DNA of 33,171 nt. Source: an uncultured Adlercreutzia sp. (lineage in GTDB: Bacteria > Actinomycetota > Coriobacteriia > Coriobacteriales > Eggerthellaceae). The stretch covers positions 116,321 through 149,491 of the forward strand of contig CAJUFS010000001.1 in NCBI GenBank assembly GCA_910585575.1. Reading direction: 5' to 3'. A program made the translations under genes and the position numbers. Every line of letters begins with the position of its first letter. Position 1 is the first letter of the stretch. Positions 27,001 to 33,061 of the stretch are shown here, one piece after another. A model generated the notes under the pieces. That model did no database searches, was not told the origin of the DNA, and saw nothing but the letters and a program-made list of their open reading frames with translations.

Positions 27001-28082
27001 AGCTTCTGGGCGTATTGAAGACCGACGGAGACCCCGGCGCCAATCTGGATGCTGAGGGCGAGCCCATGGCAAAGGAAGCGGAGTCGGCGCCTGATTCAGC
27101 GCCGGCTCCTGAGCCGGAACCTGACCCTGAGCCGAATCCCGAGCCCGAGCCTGACCCGGCGCCGGCACCCGAGCCAGAGCCTAATCCTGACCCTGAGCCT
27201 AGTCCCGAACCTGATCCCGTGCCTGAGCCCGATCCGGAGCCTGACCCTGAGCCGAATCCCGAGCCCGATGCAGAAGAAGGGGTGGAATCCGTGATGGCAC
27301 TGGCTGCAGATGCCACTGCGGAGGAAGAGCCCGTCCCTGGCGATGCGGTGGACGCCGCCGAGGAAGAGGGGCCGGTCTCTGGCAATGGGACGGACGGCGC
27401 GCAGGGCGAGGATGACTCCGCTGCTTCTGGCGCCGACGCAGCCGCTGGCTCTGAAGGCGACGAAGAGTCACCTGAGTCCGAGCCGGTATGGGAGACGGTG
27501 GCTGAGGCTCAAACCGACGCAGACGGTTGTTACGCCTTCGAGGGCCTTCCCGTGGCGGATGCGGCGGGCCGTCCCTACCGCTATCGTATTCGCGTCGCGA
27601 AGGATGAAGAAGCGCATTACGTTCCGCTTAAGCAGGGCGATGACGCTAACCTCGATAACGATCTGGCGCCCTTGGGTGACGAAGATTCGCCCGAGGGAGT
27701 CACGGAGGCCTACGGCACCTACGTGCTGCTGGGCGCCGGGGTGGTTAACGCCTACGGACAGCTGACAACCCAACTCGAGCCCTTCAACTGGACGCGAGAG
27801 GCCGGTCGTTCCGTTGACTTTGGCTTCTGGTTCGACCCCAAGAGCGTTCCGGAAACGGGCGGTCCCATAGATCCCGATAACCCGGATGATCCGGATGGCT
27901 GGGTTACCCAGTTGATCGAAACAGACTGGGCGACCACGCTCATGCGGGCGTTGTTGCCGCAGACGGGCGATGCGGGGCAACTGCTGTTCCTGCTCTTGCT
28001 GCTCCTGCTTTCGGCCGGCGGCATTGTGACGGCGCGCCGTGTCCGGAAACGCCAGCAAGAGTCCGCAAGGACAAGCGAATAG
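1..28082 (+). CDS. Giant LPQTG-anchored cell-surface protein, 5'-truncated by the window
   Basis: One frame runs without a stop from base 3 to the TAG at 28080-28082, giving at least 9,359 residues. It is open at the left edge (the residues before the GTG at 33 read [10 protein letters not shown]), so the start codon and any signal peptide lie outside. The C-terminus is a full sortase signal: LPQTG at 27954-27968, a Leu-rich membrane segment and an Arg/Lys tail, so the mature protein should be covalently linked to peptidoglycan. Domains in order are an N-terminal divergent repeat array, an acidic spacer, DUF11-like beta modules, a Cys-rich island, a helical insert, eight SdrD-B-like modules with low-complexity inserts, and the anchor. 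The composition is acidic and rich in Asp, Asn, Tyr, Trp and Gly, as in Gram-positive adhesins. A role in adhesion or as a surface stalk is inferred from the anchor and stalk modules; I recognise no catalytic domain and no ligand-binding family. Residue numbers used elsewhere count the GTG at 33 as residue 1. Confidence 0.96.
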   Translation, partial: KKYDANSYIPVSFQSLPTIYFGGKGLEGFQWTLDRKNTDGTFRAVKTSMTMDKKAWDEDNPGWKSLGNAPLGYPSQYRLSGFSTTGNVYVSGIDDGLSYGPYISEDLPENYEINAVDFRIERNANGTNPANTMLTPGSTVSGIAGLNNWFDADHNYLEFEICSQNRYDSWITSNSKYWVRMPDSVKPQYQGTVTEDGKTYDVWRLGGAGTADDLTSVLEQNGFSAKVRNTAITSGKPWFTGNMRILFANKLQQNISVPVQVVVQGTMRKPSSDGPAGFYQNKATLISGAPTWVPPINVEEKYRGHWGATPSQVVKTADLDPKGPVEPGVHAFGYSYLNNGLTWGKEGGLKAVALDQDGGGVLFALTNDCTSMMEPGVLTTSRLSENHALANGGNAQDPCGCQYHHAGDYDPETDSFFASDGWKRAGHEGFIPSHVVLSPELLKHMDVAKLTLHSVHEDEEHGGSGPVVLTRSLLQQYVVGANGATQAEPGARYSADLVGGIVIPQQVWGATHADWPEAPFDYLEIEFDSFDGSVGYDAEHPELSSFLLIHGVNGRLGEPERPSTYCPVGLEFKTNYDDPEDNVPAATGYATLFGSLADPKIHAFGFEFINASKRTNMAEGTTGLPTANNTQNVNAGERQSGFAFYLENDTPAPIYGGTFSTNDVAYQIVDDGFGASKLVGFETSHIEFSKALLDAATLPDQGTVLTLQAVELDNEGAPVARTFSYTKQQLLNWRVTNAGAHPYPSYQGGHNNVGAVVVPKSAWGNLYLTKVELKYTYFTYDVPFSSYDEYAAQHYPLYRYSFYDDTVVNRRPSFSLFGTATSPGLKELKGTFRADENAEFQPVSAEASSIARIKTRDPGNDIDAVGYEKNAPGDTQALDSSAKVWPQQRKDVYYAEGLSGYSFYVGNSSSSKILDGVITIEQNSPVTNPLFVSRVTDGGVTERRGFQTEYLVLNKALLSNATVKRVKIESIDDDGTPSTLTIERSQLEQLYKVSAAGTTGSGYNPGAAAGQEGAYIVPQSVWGSQHLTRIQVEVSQFSADIDPSPFYPVYNANGYYVRSETNATHRKSKPCVILQGSPTRPGELDMKCTFDTDYQKYGQTNVSVNENAVLVVRPAEPRVAAYAYGSSPSRKYSSNPRNSLGEPTNVNTHTTNANNERDDSGYVFHLVTRTPSMLNPGSFKTSDIPLAWDAANSTNRGFTTNRVVLSKALLANATGLAVTLTAHDGSSVTLDGAQLQAYIVASNGSLPADSSVNVGAALAGAVVVPASVWGPSTLKNVEVRFSSFKGNVDFAGAKNAGWVPPTNAAAGTFVELQGVANDPEKELWVTGTFCSTYYRDATRDESASDRAALVTTTPIPSIIARAFDNTAGGGAASNLPCDSLQGSREQTAPLFAEGSGYIFQLGTANQSAMKPSVFSTGTLPSDPYQGTLRGFETKHLYLSQALNAAATVAKVTVKAKDAAGAVSTFELTKGHATPSLNLDTYASAGAYDITPGAWNDQYLVSVSVEFSYFGGGVTLNNSSTITRGAMAGQPIVALVGRGTLPGRIPLQGTFSTVFRGYLNDVSRNDTSALIVETVKPELEVTSGWSLKDPATGATTVHTPQAVPGTDSWGTLTGSTFYMDSIPYRWGEDQDYERAWIDFTVKNDTAYSAQGLDFDAILDQTAIDSAGKRTGFVPTELVISGFANTADGWRLKGTSIVEGLDIFAAPTRPLGGTANFDSDLYATRLAMADLAGYIDGTGALHLRLDDAAATGVSGVVKALRLRFATFGSAMAGANVITMRVYGMMEHHGIGTMPSEVLNGASYNGGVHIGDLHGYRSNPTRYINATAHLFPCSGDYGNGIERTTTSPIPIQGFRFGTGSLFEGYYNERGAFNYDQNADCAFRDPNSYATDGSARNNVVIVAHKDENSGYILDAYNETEARSDTNAIVYDMESVGNKASMGAVSVHGFKTRTVRFDAGLVDVGKLPAAQYAGTTGAPADTSTLKTIEFYFADPATGSAGAAPDVTVAVADLPTYRVGNEYVFDLDNQTAFASTKGRYLKKVKVNYGTFAPKYVCKRVQAKFTGLVDWYTTADENGDLPGRVTALQTGLPSGMPARNATNAHFLSVVKPYLGIDTHGQYGDVREYRVDNTGNSDKDRTHLTVPYDRDYQLWTRIYNKQSVSKLELCDVIMDLAVNRETYPVETGGTATAWTGFHTYQVTVRKELMDQFVRANQSADDVSAVGEVRLYGVTDAATALPNYVSPPQMRLVPVLNADGSPQYFEDVLHNNARYNLNAAGHLVITEQQLRDSGIENLTRCVLYHWKGMKRESANADMQRVVFDGFSDNNFGTDSLALKADSHMYMGGIDYDAQWDLKQHDDTAVLVSKMLFDTVTRAAYTDNRTAKRFDRWASSNESGHEAARRANSASTNSFADDKDHELQIGYKAQGSFLVDFRQGRLADEEKVHHYDFENSAANPTCPSAHYYFGSTSNKAFNTAATLVLEQTLRADDFDAYFIKIHPQALKFVESIQVVYGDGSSYTINQQDLAAHANNGNSAPTGSATRYTRLDLLYKDAAGKRQPYFQATASNDKTYAYREAFGDAVAKADRVARVVYSLRINQPGVVGGVAQNPDFGSWFQWDEIEADPFEVTGRFVPVSGRDLGFGLSDVYAGLGSSTVKAEVRVGGSHNSSNTHAHKAVVRYDRERDHNSSDSYQSKFSWQDYYKLNSNTDSVPMKMRHLRASVGYRVYESGNYVRVAAMSNINGATTLTDASFDSREEWPDYPKWLEGLGVRGNWEKAPFGKDTQYKVSFNRWQVPYPTPVNYLFNSNDTSYGGGFGLELVQAPLYSKEYPRQIYLSDYWTGLWRNKDFLDTGHMFDFYKSNWRQVSFADEITIHEDLPTCVPESNATYYGFLSTGLTLPYRNGKYTENKPADDFDDDDGDSGGEDGGGDSGEEKDDPNDADDAMADSVGEADEEFRSILRYVDHIDLHIASYTVDALGDPTGLVQRRTETIDKSKVDFLKAWTEQKNVHIRFDHGTSVDPASQLSAGTNSPFFQSQDFLYVVNNLGPYDFVESYDVVLKNVPGSADYNDETGFATYSNGDKIPKYNSWSRSDLDMLVYGRPYTWKATEKSIWTQMKKDSINTVWTSTRRSYSGNKVYTEQALDRGSASGYADNNHYKDRAYIAAFPVPIDAKTILSPKEGVNTAAGTYQDGSELYDYAADNVTPNIGTMEARFQNAKDKGSEDATGRATHISHVKLTADIAGDNDGRANGWGMRLQNVYVPRGFIENLELNRAGDINAGYEYGWFEVAEFSFTVDTDNGPYTFTGTWQDVVDLGIVSNPGTSAKYPHCYVVDIEAFLRAAVNGTAPNGAQFNFKTYRACDVTNTINGYRDYVSATNRLVNIEFSRARVSEFSLVFDSPNALQRRVNRMLDSEGWLTDTQAESAQANPNDFAFAYDGVYVDRTPEDFAAATATGNNPATGHWNDTSTPTFGKQGTQFPSVDLVDTLIATELKSKDPHADMPLSFRITDDGYYSHKHLMGELYSEANRGALLPARTASGQTMRKVFAYDKAATDVFSPVSYDSDSGAVWTNIPDGGLYVGDYVEYNLYVGAQADSKLPMESITSRFQVPEGQRIVGWEIAKKNQNGTWVDDNTCGLSFPGNDPLPVTAFMMRPDDTNKRPCEPQVDYSLAATAVTPSLFASTTTENTIDNRVIEFQVGKTLYEQAADGSWVLTDERDRVVKPGEGVRIRVITQLTSELSNTAYDTLTPNTAWHNDAPEHYIGVQPRAWFYTVSAPKHGFTQYRAWHSENTNGHNPFLYTDDDGLGSNDIAHEHQVNYKVAGIEQYGVGLHSDLTYYHHADDATRVGTVTNPNGTTSPANRDHREDPQMAIKFTGSSPSGPANVDGNPAQVTVSNLINPTYHTANITVTVNLYDENLQKGFELTQTPKIAASDTAVRQEQGKAVDLRYPPTMPASKNLAAGPATATSDGLGADPNRRPAIRIEYFDATGSDPTVGSWKSEAQILADHQGNIQAGYLVNINPFRTVTKVRWTYYDVPASASVDGAGKATPYALEDVALVGVGRYLDQRDQLSAFNRLGSFQEATEAWQSGKFSLDVGYTHYHEEATHLDFCNNLATGEGGWFQLEEAAEHSLVMTKQDSYAETEFTTYRRMPVVRFQTQAFQSQELASQTYDPDADQKKGYLPGERIWYKDALYNVPRGTQSNLGCTRIEGEIYNPVFYERIPLDYLVDDDGNEITAEYLEERLNRPGAIRWTDASHADVLAERTTNQKVHLQVTRVDEADAPEVAGDFGGMMTYGNAAQSLGTSATTRVFQDLDPRTSSATTRFALFRIEWIPDTDLTGGVPMVPGARDPLAPADKTAVGHTCIEVGDTIELIFDVTAALDGLPQVYTPVQVNTGRLTGTSGLEPWYFPRIGEYHTSWPTGGANPLSQNASGSFGYTDADSAGFYKIQNQNVLMDMDYLHHDAAFTADKPGGCDLWEMFDGSYTYLPGTATSTQRYDIVGWKDSSGHQQANQDSTHKYAVYGWVDRGLQGTDGNSGSYFMDEDVASSNTHQAVRYTPRPQGSGSVAQVALSLPADVWMISPNDQSENRYQENRFMRDYYTFVTKARTLGARTTNAEGNATIWGSQTPLLWAESRLHLQKAWIAAASQFVPDDASTGYEAQRKYQLWDSHESWPEGQGLLSSYKGLFYGQYDAALEYHQTYQAKLQAVNYGDRTLDGVEFTYVMPYGAEPVFEADGVTPKVSAEVLSAVQGAPQNVSTDPTVQERFSPIHNSLVSVEVVQSPYSAYAGFDAPSASQNPADYRNGLALKQASSPDVSGLTDRSTYEALNTEGDPDKTGAADTHTQAYVDSSQPWVLKITVRQPLGKWFGRTSDGSQVGALRNTVDPDIYTGDAGYKINVSVASRIFANPASDGDEAAWYDRVLLRPYDNGDATGSDVAKGQRPSRSSAYFQVFDLDHYEGASTAADTNKNDGDLNNVQMGNMDYRFVGRSGITASRQRAYDTSWGSYNLPSVGGKMVLNNTCLATAEAPQGSRATNPTTLLAPAQEDSAVVWWKAYKNEEAEAAPTVYAQTGTKAVMRKPLIRTWNSIGADGVGADADEYYVQNEGDVRQLNVHVENRYWWNDTAVDTVKRNNPEVSYLNERRQHTYAVDGGQMGSLVLPIVTVVLPENLAPVNGETNRPYPRLVDYEQPFVVRDWNLVNAHDANATSRSKVGASANMAKADAAALFDATVTYELTDDPVTGAKQYRFVVRFIAKPAGINGDAAAEHALRSTDMDVFKFDVITVGDGETAAATADGAHAEVQRSFENIRTYVSSQVPNFKFLTDTDIAGNPYEVGSAYQRRYDGDVSDKRLDSRQAIYMVKGHVVTPLPLLDQNHYAEVHDVVNFYDATDYSFFTQAQRDAMKVAEVKYSQNSLLGWIVIGGRKFDYYCDHYNECTACTDYVRVKARTNWTDQQLEDRGIFPCTCVDLAKSTAATLNGSGTKVLSQAKVQYKNYRTGTGANLNEPTTVKPEFNNPSNSNYPGVTCLPGTGNCDSNADGCGWHPIWSIVDDKDVVTGFRWSACATHNRHHTNDYVVAEEFATYGVMPADPIDDGTFQRDSRDATKVITREATESSYTNKLVRMTARYYETDDVLNCLEAGEARLHVEDYWFRPQIGTLTSSLGYALSAASTARLNGNDEVKTTYGFINRMTGTAASTKDGGVMAGLKLRRWGTPNLDITYKVQPDSGYGTGVDTMDGGAVAGQVLDRAGTTKNDKNDPWQYGESLWYAAKLSNLPSQSGDRFDGSPVFHAKYVYALTLPKETTYFTNEAMMAFTNKDADVAALQNIMAAGTFYDDDNPPFVVEWTHTPRGASAPVVEQLTPRQLLERGWTIDITKQPDYGTATYDNREFAKPDSDDPLDLADPVFGATKVKERETETLVFEIAPPDDATDEEFATYDTLLEAYWAGVRPDGYLGIGESLTLKVRARIDNLFDEAYAADHSPRTLTYWDKVNAINTVLSESSTARVTTHDSRLMWLDDDRSGKGWTHTSATGAKASKPAQLAQSGIDGVEFMPYGFAAQSPSTYRIPAQKKDTDHEEYVRDDTAETVPEADYDHDGALDDIYLKAESGIFRIWCPSSSVRGDTASPRDLVLDKDWNTSVANDTTWRADNQFYITQAVNTGGAVNSFIMDWQLPYYATQFSMTTDAPFRSLTSPVYRILKQNVQTIMPGVWEVPGAEYNADGTPANELAERADNLRLYVWVRTASLDRNSANSVYYEQNGNDPAGSDNENYALPGTDADRDYFYGEDDIVFDQDGHQISGDANSADQIYSGNALRDPNSAWKLVGIFDATDPDNASHPIDVSSLTGGAAQDIRQIRWVVKAVSPRDGHGGAGSVESENATLGEELDTFRSYEEAVPHGLRLKVDAMPDDDSSAITKAATAGSQEADELDPGRLSTGWEPRKTQDGLDYERTPSGSYSTVGQTPMPESLTKNAAGVHCLISIDVRKPINSSPFVALAASDSDDSSAETPAVHVNHFLSGVLRYDDTKYLEVERQRVGFYRVNEKPTLRLDLEQSYFSGSGNAGYHWESGTPEINTQASKMMRLKLTLTNLDEEQMATLGLTDREPDTCTNPDMSLMLPILENFGAASMLTDGSLSYVPYREVVQTDGDGSATCPLNSAYRTRPETEVVTQRNPFTGADEQVVVVKNPAENLDAVTPLWTYHIEKQNAAFGTAKRTEEKEITLPDGTTMTVTVATSEDDIYDLDPSDPTRVHPLTLTDPQVRAATDPEGPGSLLAADKRGDVVSTVERKYLSWHFTGETQDDGSVGAAALTPGQAIVVEIMIPVKPDANATLGFDYLKSSGYAYKDGNYDPYIPDNQDTTSTNYIYDSRDWNLDNVNAEMLIQVELPAVGFASVETHDQSKSSSSSRSSNYTKKVNGPAAVPEGGDYSYTMRAINRGGSTTLSPSYVHTVLFDVMPYADDTMIFNNTGANSVPRLSTWNGWLKDFDSLKMSVNAPMSSDGIGSHELTSDEYQMWLGPFDFDAAADVMVPLQEDALPQIWSLGSENNRRIYFNERNTLISEDAEKKLREAHFVKLEEIKAYCQRHPEQEEKLRKAVRAVWAQITKETLFLPTAGFFQLDYEMHAPLNLPKYLGSTNGVADFDMNAEANPGLAERLAEVTQWNSFVQRINIRSGTVGDTTAKVLEDKQAGAYIDAPATRGYIGDYIWIDANWNELQDDTNAEVTGTTTDDLGRDTTYHRGDNGRFLLSTDKTFDAQGNWLGNFKNADGATVATKSGLIDLDYDGEVEDPGVNGVKVELLNEYEQPVNREGQVAKWDMNPESGEYRWTLYDARGENRVLNDIGGWVVAEGGAPISYTSESDYYGNRGYWVLSDINPKPEDSEGVHSYKLRYTFPAEYSAYSVTTKMIGPDRDNPVRVERIPDDPATPENEARLVVTTENPITIDEVAYEQDSFKDLAYDRYMNPDGAHRVYDAKAMSYDVGIARPVVYEGTVFRDDRLAEAQPDCTFAEGQEIDLSYIDGYMDHQESSSAADPEATFMEQRIGGMWVTVHEYDEKTGVVQEAVALDANGEPAEILTEADGLFSFMLKPGRSYVVRCTDSVTSRFIKPTPYIFTQNPLLWPDESQTLFDNDLIITAMPNGDTEYDTHPFQAQVPVNAQGHAVYEQGEEWRGYEVYRKLALGFVDGTKGFLGNKIWEDEDYDGHQAEISDRGIAGVKLTAEQYWWNPNANGAGRGGWSLTNREFPTEVTNNAGVYVFKGLATYVVDPLDDTPGKPDDMKDRYLAGYRLRIDAEDVASLPDMWSFTLRDNARTVTGASDDLLDSDICTLPLMGVDSAQLNPEARGLEPVYYFNESGSHAGIDLANGVFFDSMIVMAGLEMVGKSDPANVVTVNVPNGGSYRFDLLNAQRYDQWDAGMVKVPTAGISGRVWNDANADGLQAKDAAGAWAASEPGLAGERVVLTQWYYDASRTNLEDGGSHWFRNVDFGVDKRTTGVAPGATVGTPAPAGTDPAAATPDSAGLLPGELMVLTDDEGRYAFGDLPTAYTTDDGVQYLAAYRVRLVSLHQDVDPTTGDPVGEPWLATRPHEGTVASLAIDSDVLDTESLALVDREIVGATTVKRAHEGQVILAATVPLARAGQYSQMTLGGLDAPSALPTAFDWLRVRDDAEERDGALWVRGGDAGQLKRPVADIEGYLWEDPDNDGMHSANEAGVGGIRVTLERYIPDPLNSDGDGDGWQRDPAWYPDWENDPDYLVYNPVGGGDTETGGDTGDAGESGEGSDPDNGHSGEADGSGNGADTGDGNGGETGNPGDGAEAGAGAEGGNGEDGSDSEGEPAAVAEVASTAADTVDAWGAYDDHPQKGIGSDRAGHSTFTDANGRYCFADLPTQQVEADGSVTVFAYRVRVTVDPDLRYTYLIGKYRQGSDFTVDSDLRYSDAYLMDPQRREYDVLLDRRDSGSLPDNVVGAAPANNPNQDGMASVAAFDGLLASALAAPALMDYPYDLAKSADRANNDGMVENPNRAEIAGVLWSDLDHDGVRDAGEEPLVDKRVKLIKWYLDVDNTTWVRLEDTEETFTDASGRYSFTNQLSYLKLDPDVIAERYPDAQEDLAVKPFLMGYTVEVQNDNSDGHGVDYQRVSEREQGGDEALSSKAVAPQDADERLGYDDQWYPIQWRADNVAVTDGSRAVDGRLVLANPIVAGSSDEHKVRGFDVSSASSQLAMNGGFTPLMIEGNVWRDDYDGVRQTDEPGIANVTVELTRYWYAAPAEEDEPAEEGGEGAEGADDTGDIQVLSADESEVPGENEPGEEDASASDGDASTPEAPDDETSEGDEANDAEELAPAAAPRWMFDASFGDGAGKRVAQTDAAGLWRFTDLESTGTIEVDGEAIDVVFGYRVNLPSLPAGYSVTKMNRGSDDTDSDLDEMTTRVAPDDPTRGLIVLAAPASDNETSDPVKAPGLDGDDWSVHWTRSSLANDAGLVPWRAAVISGRAWRDFDRDGIQDETEVGIKNVKATLERSVETGVEGEELLGVLKTDGDPGANLDAEGEPMAKEAESAPDSAPAPEPEPDPEPNPEPEPDPAPAPEPEPNPDPEPSPEPDPVPEPDPEPDPEPNPEPDAEEGVESVMALAADATAEEEPVPGDAVDAAEEEGPVSGNGTDGAQGEDDSAASGADAAAGSEGDEESPESEPVWETVAEAQTDADGCYAFEGLPVADAAGRPYRYRIRVAKDEEAHYVPLKQGDDANLDNDLAPLGDEDSPEGVTEAYGTYVLLGAGVVNAYGQLTTQLEPFNWTREAGRSVDFGFWFDPKSVPETGGPIDPDNPDDPDGWVTQLIETDWATTLMRALLPQTGDAGQLLFLLLLLLLSAGGIVTARRVRKRQQESARTSE
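987..6320 (+). repeat. Divergent tandem protein repeats of about 250 residues ('VVPxxxWG' family)
   Basis: The N-terminal part of the giant protein is a series of homologous units. Using the start of a 'xAxAFG/Y' strand as the border, units begin near 987, 1803, 2550, 3357, 4074, 4734 and 5544. Each contains 'GFxFxL', then 'GFxTxxxxLSKALL', a strand ending in a Leu-rich turn, an 'AxVVPxSVWG' motif, 'LxxVxVxFSxFxG', and 'LxGxxxxPGxLxxxGTF'. The Trp of the WG motif is at 1524, 2289, 3066, 3807 and 4482, so spacing is 765, 777, 741 and 675 bases. The last two units are weaker: they keep the strand pattern but lose the WG signature, and similar fragments continue to about 8.0 kb. The DNA copies are too diverged for a nucleotide repeat. 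I do not recognise the family; the alternating pattern suggests beta-sandwich domains. Confidence 0.8.
8715..8850 (+). other. Acidic low-complexity spacer within the giant protein
   Basis: About 45 residues are almost entirely Asp, Glu, Gly and Ser (it opens [17 protein letters not shown]). The segment lies between the end of the N-terminal repeat region and the next beta-rich region, and probably acts as a disordered, strongly charged hinge. It is the only long acidic stretch outside the C-terminal stalk. Confidence 0.8.
10680..21120 (+). other. DUF11-like beta-module region of the giant protein
   Basis: This region repeatedly shows the opening strand of DUF11-type surface modules ('GDxVxYxLxVxN' followed by a 'PxG' turn). 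The clearest are near 10707 ([11 protein letters not shown]), 15272 ([13 protein letters not shown]), 17245 ([13 protein letters not shown]) and 20715 ([16 protein letters not shown]). Closing strands of the form 'GExxxLxVxxxV' recur near 11140, 13062, 17824 and 20383. Modules are unusually long, and the segments between them are Tyr/Trp/Asp-rich with no family I recognise. DUF11 modules are known as repeated extracellular structural domains in anchored proteins. The assignment rests on short motifs, so individual borders are not certain. Confidence 0.55.
16100..16690 (+). other. Cys/His-rich segment of the giant protein, GC-poor at DNA level
   Basis: Within about 190 residues there are at least ten cysteines, in the groupings [32 protein letters not shown] and [10 protein letters not shown]. 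This is far denser than elsewhere in the protein. Paired cysteines with nearby histidines could form disulfides or a metal site; neither can be decided from sequence. The DNA is also different: by hand count 16201-16260 has 27/60 G+C and 16441-16500 has 30/60, against 44/60 at 17041-17100. Codons such as AGA, GGA and ATT, rare in the neighbouring text, appear here. The frame is intact through both edges. Confidence 0.7.
21121..21260 (+). other. Charged, probably alpha-helical insert in the giant protein
   Basis: About 45 residues rich in Glu, Lys, Arg, Ala and Leu (for example [17 protein letters not shown] and [15 protein letters not shown]) stand out from the beta-rich surroundings. The i/i+3/i+4 hydrophobic spacing suggests one or two amphipathic helices. 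It lies just before the SdrD-B-like stalk and may be a junction between the globular part and the stalk; that role is inferred from position only. Confidence 0.6.
23910..24010 (+). other. Pro/Ala/Thr/Gly-rich insertion in stalk module 4
   Basis: About 33 residues of Ala, Pro, Thr and Gly (including [19 protein letters not shown]) sit between the strand with LTQWYYD and the one with [12 protein letters not shown]. Module 6 has no insertion at this position, so this is an added loop rather than part of the fold. Confidence 0.7.
24705..24933 (+). other. Gly/Asp/Glu/Ser-rich insertion in stalk module 5
   Basis: About 75 residues of Gly, Asp, Glu, Ser, Asn and Ala (for example [19 protein letters not shown]) occupy the same loop as the insertions in modules 4, 7 and 8. 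The segment should be disordered and strongly negative. It is followed by a further Ala/Val-rich stretch before the [12 protein letters not shown] strand resumes the module. Confidence 0.85.
26223..26458 (+). other. Acidic Glu/Asp/Ala/Ser-rich insertion in stalk module 7
   Basis: About 78 residues dominated by Glu, Asp, Gly, Ala and Ser lie between the ELTRYWY strand and the [12 protein letters not shown] strand. The composition resembles the module 5 insertion but the order of residues does not, which argues against a simple copy. Confidence 0.85.
27090..27272 (+). repeat. Pro-Glu/Pro-Asp dipeptide repeat with a 120-base direct repeat
   Basis: About 60 residues alternate proline with Glu, Asp, Asn, Ala or Ser ([20 protein letters not shown] and so on) inside the long insertion (26991 to about 27510) of stalk module 8. 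Such segments form extended rods and are typical wall-spanning or spacer regions. At DNA level a 29-base stretch at 27120-27148 recurs without a mismatch at 27240-27268, exactly 120 bases or 40 codons later, so recombination between copies would keep the reading frame. Confidence 0.9.
27954..28079 (+). other. LPQTG cell-wall sorting signal
   Basis: The last 42 residues have the three standard parts of a sortase substrate: LPQTG at 27954-27968 (residues 9308-9312), a hydrophobic stretch with eleven leucines among about nineteen residues, and a basic tail ([10 protein letters not shown]). Sortase is known to cleave between Thr and Gly of this motif and join the Thr to cell-wall peptide. No sortase gene lies in this window, so the housekeeping sortase elsewhere on the chromosome is the likely partner. 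Confidence 0.96.
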
Positions 28083-28112
28083 GCGCCGGTTAGAAGCGAA
28101 CTCCTTCGGGCT

Positions 28113-28155
28113 AGAGGCGGTGATCCTTGCAAGGATCACCGCCTCTTCTTGTTTT
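28113..28155 (+). terminator. Intrinsic terminator after the giant gene
   Basis: A perfect inverted repeat has 17-base arms at 28113-28129 and 28130-28146 (AGAGGCGG...CCGCCTCT) with no separate spacer, so the innermost TTGCAA would form the loop. A T-rich run (TTCTTGTTTT, 28146-28155) follows. It starts 31 bases after the stop codon and should separate the giant gene from gltX. Confidence 0.9.
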
Positions 28156-28219
28156 AGGTGGTCGCCATCTTTCCCAATCTGAAGGGTTGTTGGGGGTTTT
28201 CGGGGGCGGTGATCGGCCG

Positions 28220-28228
28220 TGATATACT
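28220..28228 (+). promoter_or_regulatory. Probable extended -10 promoter for gltX
   Basis: TGATATACT (28220-28228) matches an extended -10 element (TGn followed by TATACT), 39 bases before the gltX start. No good -35 stands at 16-18 bases: the nearest candidate, TTTTCG at 28197-28202, is 20 bases away. Its place just after a strong terminator supports a separate gltX transcript. Confidence 0.5.
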
Positions 28229-28267
28229 GGGCGCGGATTATTCGCCCCTTAGTTTTTCGAGGCATGT

Positions 28268-29890
28268 ATGACTGATTCTACGAAACCGGTGCGCGTTCGC
28301 TTCGCGCCTTCTCCTACGGGCAAGCTGCACATCGGCGGCGCCCGCACGGCCATTTACAACTGGGCCTTCGCCCGCACCATGGGCGGCACCTTCGTGCTGC
28401 GCATCGAGGACACCGATCCCGAGCGTTCCACCGAGGAGAACACCCAGATCATTCTGCGCGCCCTGAAGTGGATGGGCCTTGATTGGGACGAGGGCCCCGA
28501 GGTGGGCGGACCCTGCGGCCCCTACTTCCAGACCCAGCGCACCGACACCTACGAGGCGGCGCTCCAAAAGCTCATCGAGGCCGATGCGGCCTACCCGTGC
28601 TTCTGCACGAAGGAAGAGCTGGACGCCAAGCGCGCCGCGGCTGAGCAGACGGAGGGCGGCTATGCGGGCTACGACCGCACCTGTCGCAGCATTCCGGCCG
28701 ACGAGGCCCGTGCCCGCATCGAGGCCGGCGAGCCCCATACCTGGCGCCTCAAGGTGCCCGACGACCATGGCCCGGTGGAGTTCGAGGACGCGGTCTATGG
28801 GTCCATGAGCTTCCCCATCGAGGTCATGGACGACATGATTCTGCGCCGCACCGACGGCACGTTCACCTATAACTTTGCCGTAGTGTGCGACGATGTGAAC
28901 ATGGGTATCACCCACGTCATCCGCGGCGACGACCATCTGTCCAACACGCCGCGCCAGGTGCTCATCTACGAGGCTTTGGACGCCGAAGTGCCGCTGTTCG
29001 CGCACTTGTCCATGATCCTGGGCGCCGACGGCAAGAAGCTGTCGAAGCGCCACGGCGCCACCAACGTGGAGGAGTACCGCGACCGCGGCTATCTGCCCGA
29101 CGCCCTGGTGAACTTCCTGGCGCTTTTGGGCTGGTCCCTCGACGGCGAGACCACCATCATCCCGCCCGAGGAGTTGTGTCGCGAGTTCAGCCTCGACCGC
29201 ATCACCAAGAAGCACTCTATCTTCGACGAGAAGAAGCTCGACTGGATGAACGGCGTGTACATCCGCGACATGGGCGCTGAGGCCTGGGTGGAAGCCGCCA
29301 AGCCGTGGCTGGCCCAGACGAATCTCGATGGCTCGAATGTGGCCGACGGCATCACGGTGGTGCCCACGCCCACCAAGGAGGAGCAAGCGGCGGCTGCGGC
29401 CGAGCTGCGCATTCCCGGCGAAGGCGTCGACGAGGAAACCTGGCAGGCCTGCCTGGCCGACGTCGACGACGACCCCGAGTTCTATCAGGCCATGTACCCC
29501 TTGGTGGCCGAGCGCCTGAATCACTTGGACGAGATTCCCGCCAAGCTGGCCTTCCTGTTCTGGGGCGACTCGGTGGTACTCGACGAGAAGAGCGTGCAGA
29601 AGGTGCTGCTGAAGGAAGGCGCTCGCGCCGACGAGGCGCTGGCTATCTGCCGCGAAGTGCTGACCAACGATGACAACCCGTGGGATGCCGAGGCGCTGGA
29701 AGAGCTGTGCCGCGCCAAGGGCGAGGAGGCCGGCCTGAAGCCGAAGCTGCTGTTCCAGCCTTTGCGCGTGGCCGTGTGCGGCAACATGGTGTCGCCGCCG
29801 CTGTTCGAGGCCATGATGCTGATGGATCCGGCGGACGTGGTGGCCCGCATCGATGGCGTGACGGCCAAGGTGTTTTCCGATCAATCGTAG
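28268..29890 (+). CDS. gltX: Glutamate--tRNA ligase (GluRS)
   Basis: A 540-residue class I aminoacyl-tRNA synthetase that charges tRNA-Glu with glutamate in the cytoplasm using ATP. The N-terminus has the family opening RFAPSPTGKLHIGGARTA, with the HIGH-type signature as HIGG at residues 21-24; KLSKR at residues 257-261 is the KMSKS-type loop. A CFC pair and the downstream YDRTC lie where the GluRS zinc-binding cysteines sit. The protein is longer than the usual 470-500 residues, with extra length in the C-terminal anticodon-binding part. The start at 28268 has GAGG at 28259-28262, five bases upstream. An ATG at 28264 would give only a three-codon frame. The gene lies between two hairpins, so it is probably transcribed alone or with weak read-through into the next gene. 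Whether it also charges tRNA-Gln cannot be told from the sequence. Confidence 0.97.
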   Translation: MTDSTKPVRVRFAPSPTGKLHIGGARTAIYNWAFARTMGGTFVLRIEDTDPERSTEENTQIILRALKWMGLDWDEGPEVGGPCGPYFQTQRTDTYEAALQKLIEADAAYPCFCTKEELDAKRAAAEQTEGGYAGYDRTCRSIPADEARARIEAGEPHTWRLKVPDDHGPVEFEDAVYGSMSFPIEVMDDMILRRTDGTFTYNFAVVCDDVNMGITHVIRGDDHLSNTPRQVLIYEALDAEVPLFAHLSMILGADGKKLSKRHGATNVEEYRDRGYLPDALVNFLALLGWSLDGETTIIPPEELCREFSLDRITKKHSIFDEKKLDWMNGVYIRDMGAEAWVEAAKPWLAQTNLDGSNVADGITVVPTPTKEEQAAAAAELRIPGEGVDEETWQACLADVDDDPEFYQAMYPLVAERLNHLDEIPAKLAFLFWGDSVVLDEKSVQKVLLKEGARADEALAICREVLTNDDNPWDAEALEELCRAKGEEAGLKPKLLFQPLRVAVCGNMVSPPLFEAMMLMDPADVVARIDGVTAKVFSDQS

Positions 29891-29895
29891 TTAAC

Positions 29896-29927
29896 GGGCC
29901 GTGCGCAAGCGCGGCCCTTGTCTTGTC
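29896..29927 (+). terminator. Possible weak terminator after gltX
   Basis: GGGCCG (29896-29901) and CGGCCC (29912-29917) form a six-pair GC stem with a ten-base interval that itself contains GCGC/GCG complementarity. It is followed by TTGTCTTGTC. The T tract is broken, so termination may be partial and some transcripts may continue into the next gene. Confidence 0.5.
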
Positions 29928-29952
29928 AACGAACTCAGAAACGGAGTATGCA

Positions 29953-31176
29953 ATGGATGAGAACAACCCCCTCGACGGCCAGCCGGTTCAGCCGCAGTCT
30001 GACTCCGCGCCTGCCGCGCCCGTACCGCAGCCCGAGGTAACGCCTGCGCCGCAGGCCCCGCAGTCCGAGCCCGCGCAAGCGGCTTACGCTCCCTACGCGG
30101 CAGCGCCGCAGCAGCCGACGACGCAGCCCGACCCCGCGCAGACAGCCTATGCTCCCTATGCCGCTGCGCCGCAGCCTGAGCCCCAGCAGACGCAGGCGCC
30201 GTATCAGGCGGCCTATCAGCCATCCTCGGTGCCGCCGACGCCGCCTTACGCCGGCGCGCCCGCCCCGTACGGTTACGAGCCGGCGGGTCCTCAGCAGAAG
30301 CGCCGCTGGCCGTGGTTCCTCCTGGGCCTGGCTGTGGGTCTTGTCATCGGCCTGGGCGGTTGCGTCAGCTGCGCGGGCATTATGGCCGCAACCAGCTTCG
30401 ATCGCGCGGACACGAACTACGCTACGCCCATTAATCCCGAAATCGATTTGGGCGAGCGGGGCGAGGGCAACGATCGCGACTACAACTATGACTACGGTTA
30501 CGGCTATGAGGACGGCAACGGCTCCGATAATGGCCAAAACCCCAATGGCCAGCAGGGCGATCAGCCGAGCACGGCCGCCGGCACCTATTCCCTCGATGAG
30601 ATCAAGAGCGTCATGTTCCCGAACGGCGTGCCTTCCAACGAGCCCGCTGAGGGCGCTGTGTGCAAGGAGGGCATCTACACCGTCGGCGCGAAGGGACAGA
30701 TTCCCGCGGGCGTCTACTTCCTCGAAGGCGCCGAGGATGCTGAGAGCAACTTCTATGTGTTCGAGGGTTCCGACACCCCCAACTACTACAAGGTCGACGA
30801 CTCCGTCGTGTATTTCGGCAACTACTTTACCGAGCTTGAGGAGGGCGATCTCATCGTGTTCAAGCCCGGTGCCGACGTGACCATGTATCCGGCTCCGGCT
30901 ACCTCCTTCGAGCCGAAGAGCCCCTACAACGACGGCTGCTATCGCGTGGGCATCGATATTCCCGCTGGCAGTTACACTATTACCAGCTATGAGCCCTCGG
31001 CGGCTGTGGCCACGGCCGATAGCGGGGCCTTCGTGATGAAGGACCTCGACTTCGACGACGATTCCATTGAGGAGAGCGTCTATGTCATCCCCGGCGGCAA
31101 ACAAGTCATTACGGTGAAGGACGGCCAGTATCTGGAGCTGTTCGCCGCTACGGCCACACCGGTGTCCCAGGGCTAG
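29953..31176 (+). CDS. Type II membrane protein with two 'VGxxIPAGxY' extracellular domains
   Basis: A 407-residue protein of unknown function. Residues 1 to about 115 are Pro/Ala/Gln-rich and disordered, with two copies of YAPYAAAPQ. A basic-flanked membrane segment follows (KRRWPWFLLGLAVGLVIGLG, about residues 115-146), then a Tyr/Asp/Gly/Asn-rich linker (DYNYDYGYGYEDG). The C-terminal half has two copies of a beta domain opening with 'GxYxVGxxIPAGxY', at residues 240-262 (the first carries an extra residue) and 328-350. No cleavable signal peptide is seen, so the N-terminus should be inside and the C-terminal domains outside. The start at 29953 is chosen because the low-complexity N-terminus begins there and GGAG (29943-29946) stands six bases upstream; the frame is open further back only because it overlaps gltX. 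Similar IPAG domains occur in secreted proteins of Gram-positive bacteria without a known role. Confidence 0.88.
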   Translation: MDENNPLDGQPVQPQSDSAPAAPVPQPEVTPAPQAPQSEPAQAAYAPYAAAPQQPTTQPDPAQTAYAPYAAAPQPEPQQTQAPYQAAYQPSSVPPTPPYAGAPAPYGYEPAGPQQKRRWPWFLLGLAVGLVIGLGGCVSCAGIMAATSFDRADTNYATPINPEIDLGERGEGNDRDYNYDYGYGYEDGNGSDNGQNPNGQQGDQPSTAAGTYSLDEIKSVMFPNGVPSNEPAEGAVCKEGIYTVGAKGQIPAGVYFLEGAEDAESNFYVFEGSDTPNYYKVDDSVVYFGNYFTELEEGDLIVFKPGADVTMYPAPATSFEPKSPYNDGCYRVGIDIPAGSYTITSYEPSAAVATADSGAFVMKDLDFDDDSIEESVYVIPGGKQVITVKDGQYLELFAATATPVSQG

Positions 31177-31211
31177 GGAAGCGGTCGGTTTCAGAAGTTC
31201 TCGACATAAGG

Positions 31212-31240
31212 AACGGCGCTCCGTATCGGGCGCCGTTTTT
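31212..31240 (+). terminator. Intrinsic terminator after the membrane protein gene
   Basis: AACGGCGC (31212-31219) pairs exactly with GCGCCGTT (31230-31237), leaving a ten-base interval and running into TTTTT (31236-31240). It lies only a few bases before the ribosome binding site of the next gene, so that gene must depend either on read-through or on a promoter I could not identify between 31177 and 31245. Confidence 0.8.
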
Positions 31241-31255
31241 GCGAAAGGAGCACCT

Positions 31256-31672
31256 ATGGCAAAGCAACTGAGCGATTATCCCACCCTTGAAGAGCTGAAC
31301 GACTTCTTCGGCCACGACCGATTCGCTGCTTCCATTGGCTGTAAGATCGTGGAAGGATCGGTGGGTCACGGGGTAGCTGAGCTGGTCATCGAGGATCACC
31401 ACCGTAACGCCCTGGGCATCGTCATGGGCGGTGCGCTGTTCACCCTGGCTGATTTTGCCCTGGCCATCGCCAGTAACGTTGGCGTGGAGCCGAGCGTGTC
31501 CATCAACAGCTCCATCGACTACTACACGGCCTCCAAGGGCAAAAAGCTCATTGCCACGTGCAACGTGGACAAAGGCGGCCGCCGTCTGGGCTTCTATACC
31601 ACCGACATCACCGACGACACCGGCAAGCGCATCGCCCGCATGACCACGACGGTGTTCCGCAACGCGGAATAA
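31256..31672 (+). CDS. Hotdog-fold thioesterase, PaaI/4HBT family
   Basis: A 138-residue single-domain protein, the usual size for PaaI-type acyl-CoA thioesterases, which hydrolyse acyl- or aryl-CoA thioesters in the cytoplasm. The signature helix is present as HRNALGIVMGGALFTLADFA (residues 49-68), with Asn51, Gly54, the GG pair at 58-59 and Asp66 in place. The residue before GG, often His in PaaI, is Met here. The strands around SINSSIDYYTASKGKKLIA and the ending TTTVFRN fit the rest of the fold. The start has AAAGGAG (31244-31250) five bases upstream. The gene follows a terminator and converges with metK, so the context gives no clue to substrate. Confidence 0.88.
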   Translation: MAKQLSDYPTLEELNDFFGHDRFAASIGCKIVEGSVGHGVAELVIEDHHRNALGIVMGGALFTLADFALAIASNVGVEPSVSINSSIDYYTASKGKKLIATCNVDKGGRRLGFYTTDITDDTGKRIARMTTTVFRNAE

Positions 31673-31693
31673 AGCGCAGCTGCCGTTTGCTGA

Positions 31694-31713
31694 GGGGCGG
31701 ATATGCCCCGCCC
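31694..31713. other. Small GC-rich inverted repeat downstream of the thioesterase gene
   Basis: GGGGC (31694-31698) can pair with GCCCC (31705-31709), or GGGCGG (31695-31700) with CCGCCC (31708-31713). It has no T tract. It may help stop or protect the thioesterase transcript together with the larger hairpin that follows. Confidence 0.4.
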
Positions 31714-31722
31714 GAGAAATGA

Positions 31723-31776
31723 GACGGGTCCCCGGAGGGAGCGGTCCGTGTTGGACCAACCCTCCGGGGACCCGTC
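31723..31776. terminator. Large hairpin between convergent genes
   Basis: Arms of 17 bases at 31723-31739 and 31760-31776 are perfectly complementary (GACGGGTCCC...GGGACCCGTC). A second stem, GGTCC (31743-31747) with GGACC (31753-31757), closes a GTGTT loop inside. It lies between the 3' ends of the thioesterase gene and metK and would fold on transcripts from either strand. Neither side has a proper T run, so it may act as a bidirectional terminator of lower efficiency or as a 3'-end stabiliser. Confidence 0.7.
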
Positions 31777-31794
31777 GGCATTCGAGGGGATGGA

Positions 31795-33060
31795 TTACAG
31801 CCCGCAGGCCTCGCGCAGCGCGTCCACCTTGTCGGTTTTCTCCCAGGTGAACTCGGGCAGTTCGCGACCGAAGTGACCGTAGGCCGCCGTCTTCTGGTAG
31901 ATGGGACGGCGCAGGTCGAGGGCGTCGATGATGGCGCCGGGACGCAGGTCGAACACCTTCGCCACGGCAGCCTCGATGTCCTCCTCGGGCACGTGGGCGG
32001 TGCCGAAGGTGTCCACCATCACCGAAACCGGCTGGGCCACGCCGATGGCGTAGGCAATCTGCACCTCGCAGCGATCGGCGAGTCCCGCCGCCACTACATT
32101 CTTCGCCACCCAGCGCGCTGCGTAGGCCGCCGAGCGGTCCACCTTGGTGCAGTCCTTGCCCGAGAAAGCGCCGCCGCCGTGGCGGCCCATACCGCCGTAG
32201 GTGTCGACGATGATCTTGCGGCCGGTCAGGCCCGCATCGCCCATGGGACCACCGATGACGAAGCGGCCGGTGGGGTTCACGTAGATTTCGCAGTCCTCGG
32301 CCAGCTCGATGCCCTCGCGCTCGAACACGGGCTTGATCACTGTATCGATGACGGCCTCGCGCAGGTTCTCCTGTTTGATGTCGTCGGCGTGCTGGGTGGA
32401 CACCACCACTTTCTCCACGGCTGTGGGCTTGCCGTCCACGTAGCGCACCGACACCTGGGTCTTACCGTCGGGGCGCAGGAATTCCAGGGTGCCGTTCTTG
32501 CGTACCTCGGTGAGGCGCTCGGACAGGCGGTGGGCCAGGTAGATGGGCATGGGCATAAGGGTGGACGTCTCGTTGCAGGCGTAGCCGAACATCATGCCCT
32601 GGTCGCCGGCTCCCACGGTCTCGTAGGGATCTTCGGCGGCCTCGGCGTCGTGCTGCGCCTCGAAGGACTCGTCGACGCCCTGGGCGATGTCGCTCGACTG
32701 CTCGTGGATGGAGCTCATGACGGCGCAGGTGTTGCCGTCGAAGCCGTACTTGGCGCGGTCGTAGCCGATGCCGCACACTACGTCGCGCACGATGGACTGC
32801 ACGTCTACGTAGGCCTGGGTGCGAATCTCGCCGGTCACGAACACGGTGCCCGTGGTAACCAGGGTCTCGCAGGCGCAGCGCATCTTTGTGGGGTCGGCGG
32901 GCGATCCGTCGGGGGCCACATAACCCTCTTCGGCCAGCTTGATCTCCTTCGCCAAAATGGCATCGAGGATGGCGTCGGAAATCTGGTCGCAGATTTTGTC
33001 CGGGTGTCCCTCGGTGACGGATTCGGACGTGAACAGGTACGTGGAGTGCTTGTCAGCCAT
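31795..33060 (-). CDS. metK: S-adenosylmethionine synthetase
   Basis: A 421-residue methionine adenosyltransferase, the cytoplasmic enzyme that joins methionine and ATP to give S-adenosylmethionine, the main methyl donor. Family signatures are all visible: [13 protein letters not shown] near the N-terminus (GHPDK at 18-22), the ATP-binding [12 protein letters not shown] at 150-161, and the glycine-rich [10 protein letters not shown] at 294-303. It is 20-30 residues longer than typical MetK, through a loop around residues 44-61 and an acidic stretch around 134-147. The ATG at 33060 has AGAGGA five bases upstream on the minus strand. It converges on the thioesterase gene. The leader can fold as a SAM-responsive element, which would give feedback control by its product. 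Confidence 0.98.
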   Translation of the reverse strand: MADKHSTYLFTSESVTEGHPDKICDQISDAILDAILAKEIKLAEEGYVAPDGSPADPTKMRCACETLVTTGTVFVTGEIRTQAYVDVQSIVRDVVCGIGYDRAKYGFDGNTCAVMSSIHEQSSDIAQGVDESFEAQHDAEAAEDPYETVGAGDQGMMFGYACNETSTLMPMPIYLAHRLSERLTEVRKNGTLEFLRPDGKTQVSVRYVDGKPTAVEKVVVSTQHADDIKQENLREAVIDTVIKPVFEREGIELAEDCEIYVNPTGRFVIGGPMGDAGLTGRKIIVDTYGGMGRHGGGAFSGKDCTKVDRSAAYAARWVAKNVVAAGLADRCEVQIAYAIGVAQPVSVMVDTFGTAHVPEEDIEAAVAKVFDLRPGAIIDALDLRRPIYQKTAAYGHFGRELPEFTWEKTDKVDALREACGL

Positions 33061-33061
33061 A

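Larger units (their letters stand above)
21543..27840 (+). repeat. Eight SdrD-B/Cna-B-like stalk modules
   Basis: Module starts are near 21543 ([12 protein letters not shown]), 22401 ([10 protein letters not shown], the most divergent), 23001 ([15 protein letters not shown]), 23703 ([14 protein letters not shown]), 24501 ([14 protein letters not shown]), 25497 ([14 protein letters not shown]), 26112 ([13 protein letters not shown]) and 26880 ([13 protein letters not shown]). The 'GxxWxDxDxDGxxD' opening is the EF-hand-like calcium loop of SdrD-B domains. It is followed by 'GxxVxLxxY/W', 'TDxxGxYxFxxL', 'YRVxL' and an acidic 'DSDL' stretch, as in that family. Such modules are known to form calcium-stiffened rods that project binding domains from the cell wall. 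Module lengths vary widely because of low-complexity insertions between the 'VxLxxY' strand and the 'TDxxGxYxF' strand. Confidence 0.88.

Noticed and set aside
27846-27860. VPETG as a second sorting motif
   Set aside because: It resembles LPxTG but is followed by a Pro/Asp-rich linker rather than a hydrophobic segment, and the complete LPQTG signal lies about 100 bases downstream.
1-28082. Giant gene as a nonribosomal peptide or polyketide synthase
   Set aside because: No adenylation, condensation, ketosynthase or carrier motifs are present; the protein is a beta-rich secreted type with a cell-wall anchor.
28264-28275. ATG at 28264 as the gltX start
   Set aside because: It reads only three codons before TGA and is one base from the GAGG element; the ATG at 28268 is in the gltX frame with five-base spacing.
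29680-29952. Upstream extension of the membrane-protein frame to 29680
   Set aside because: The extension lies over gltX coding sequence in another frame. The ATG at 29953 has a good ribosome binding site and begins the family-like low-complexity N-terminus.
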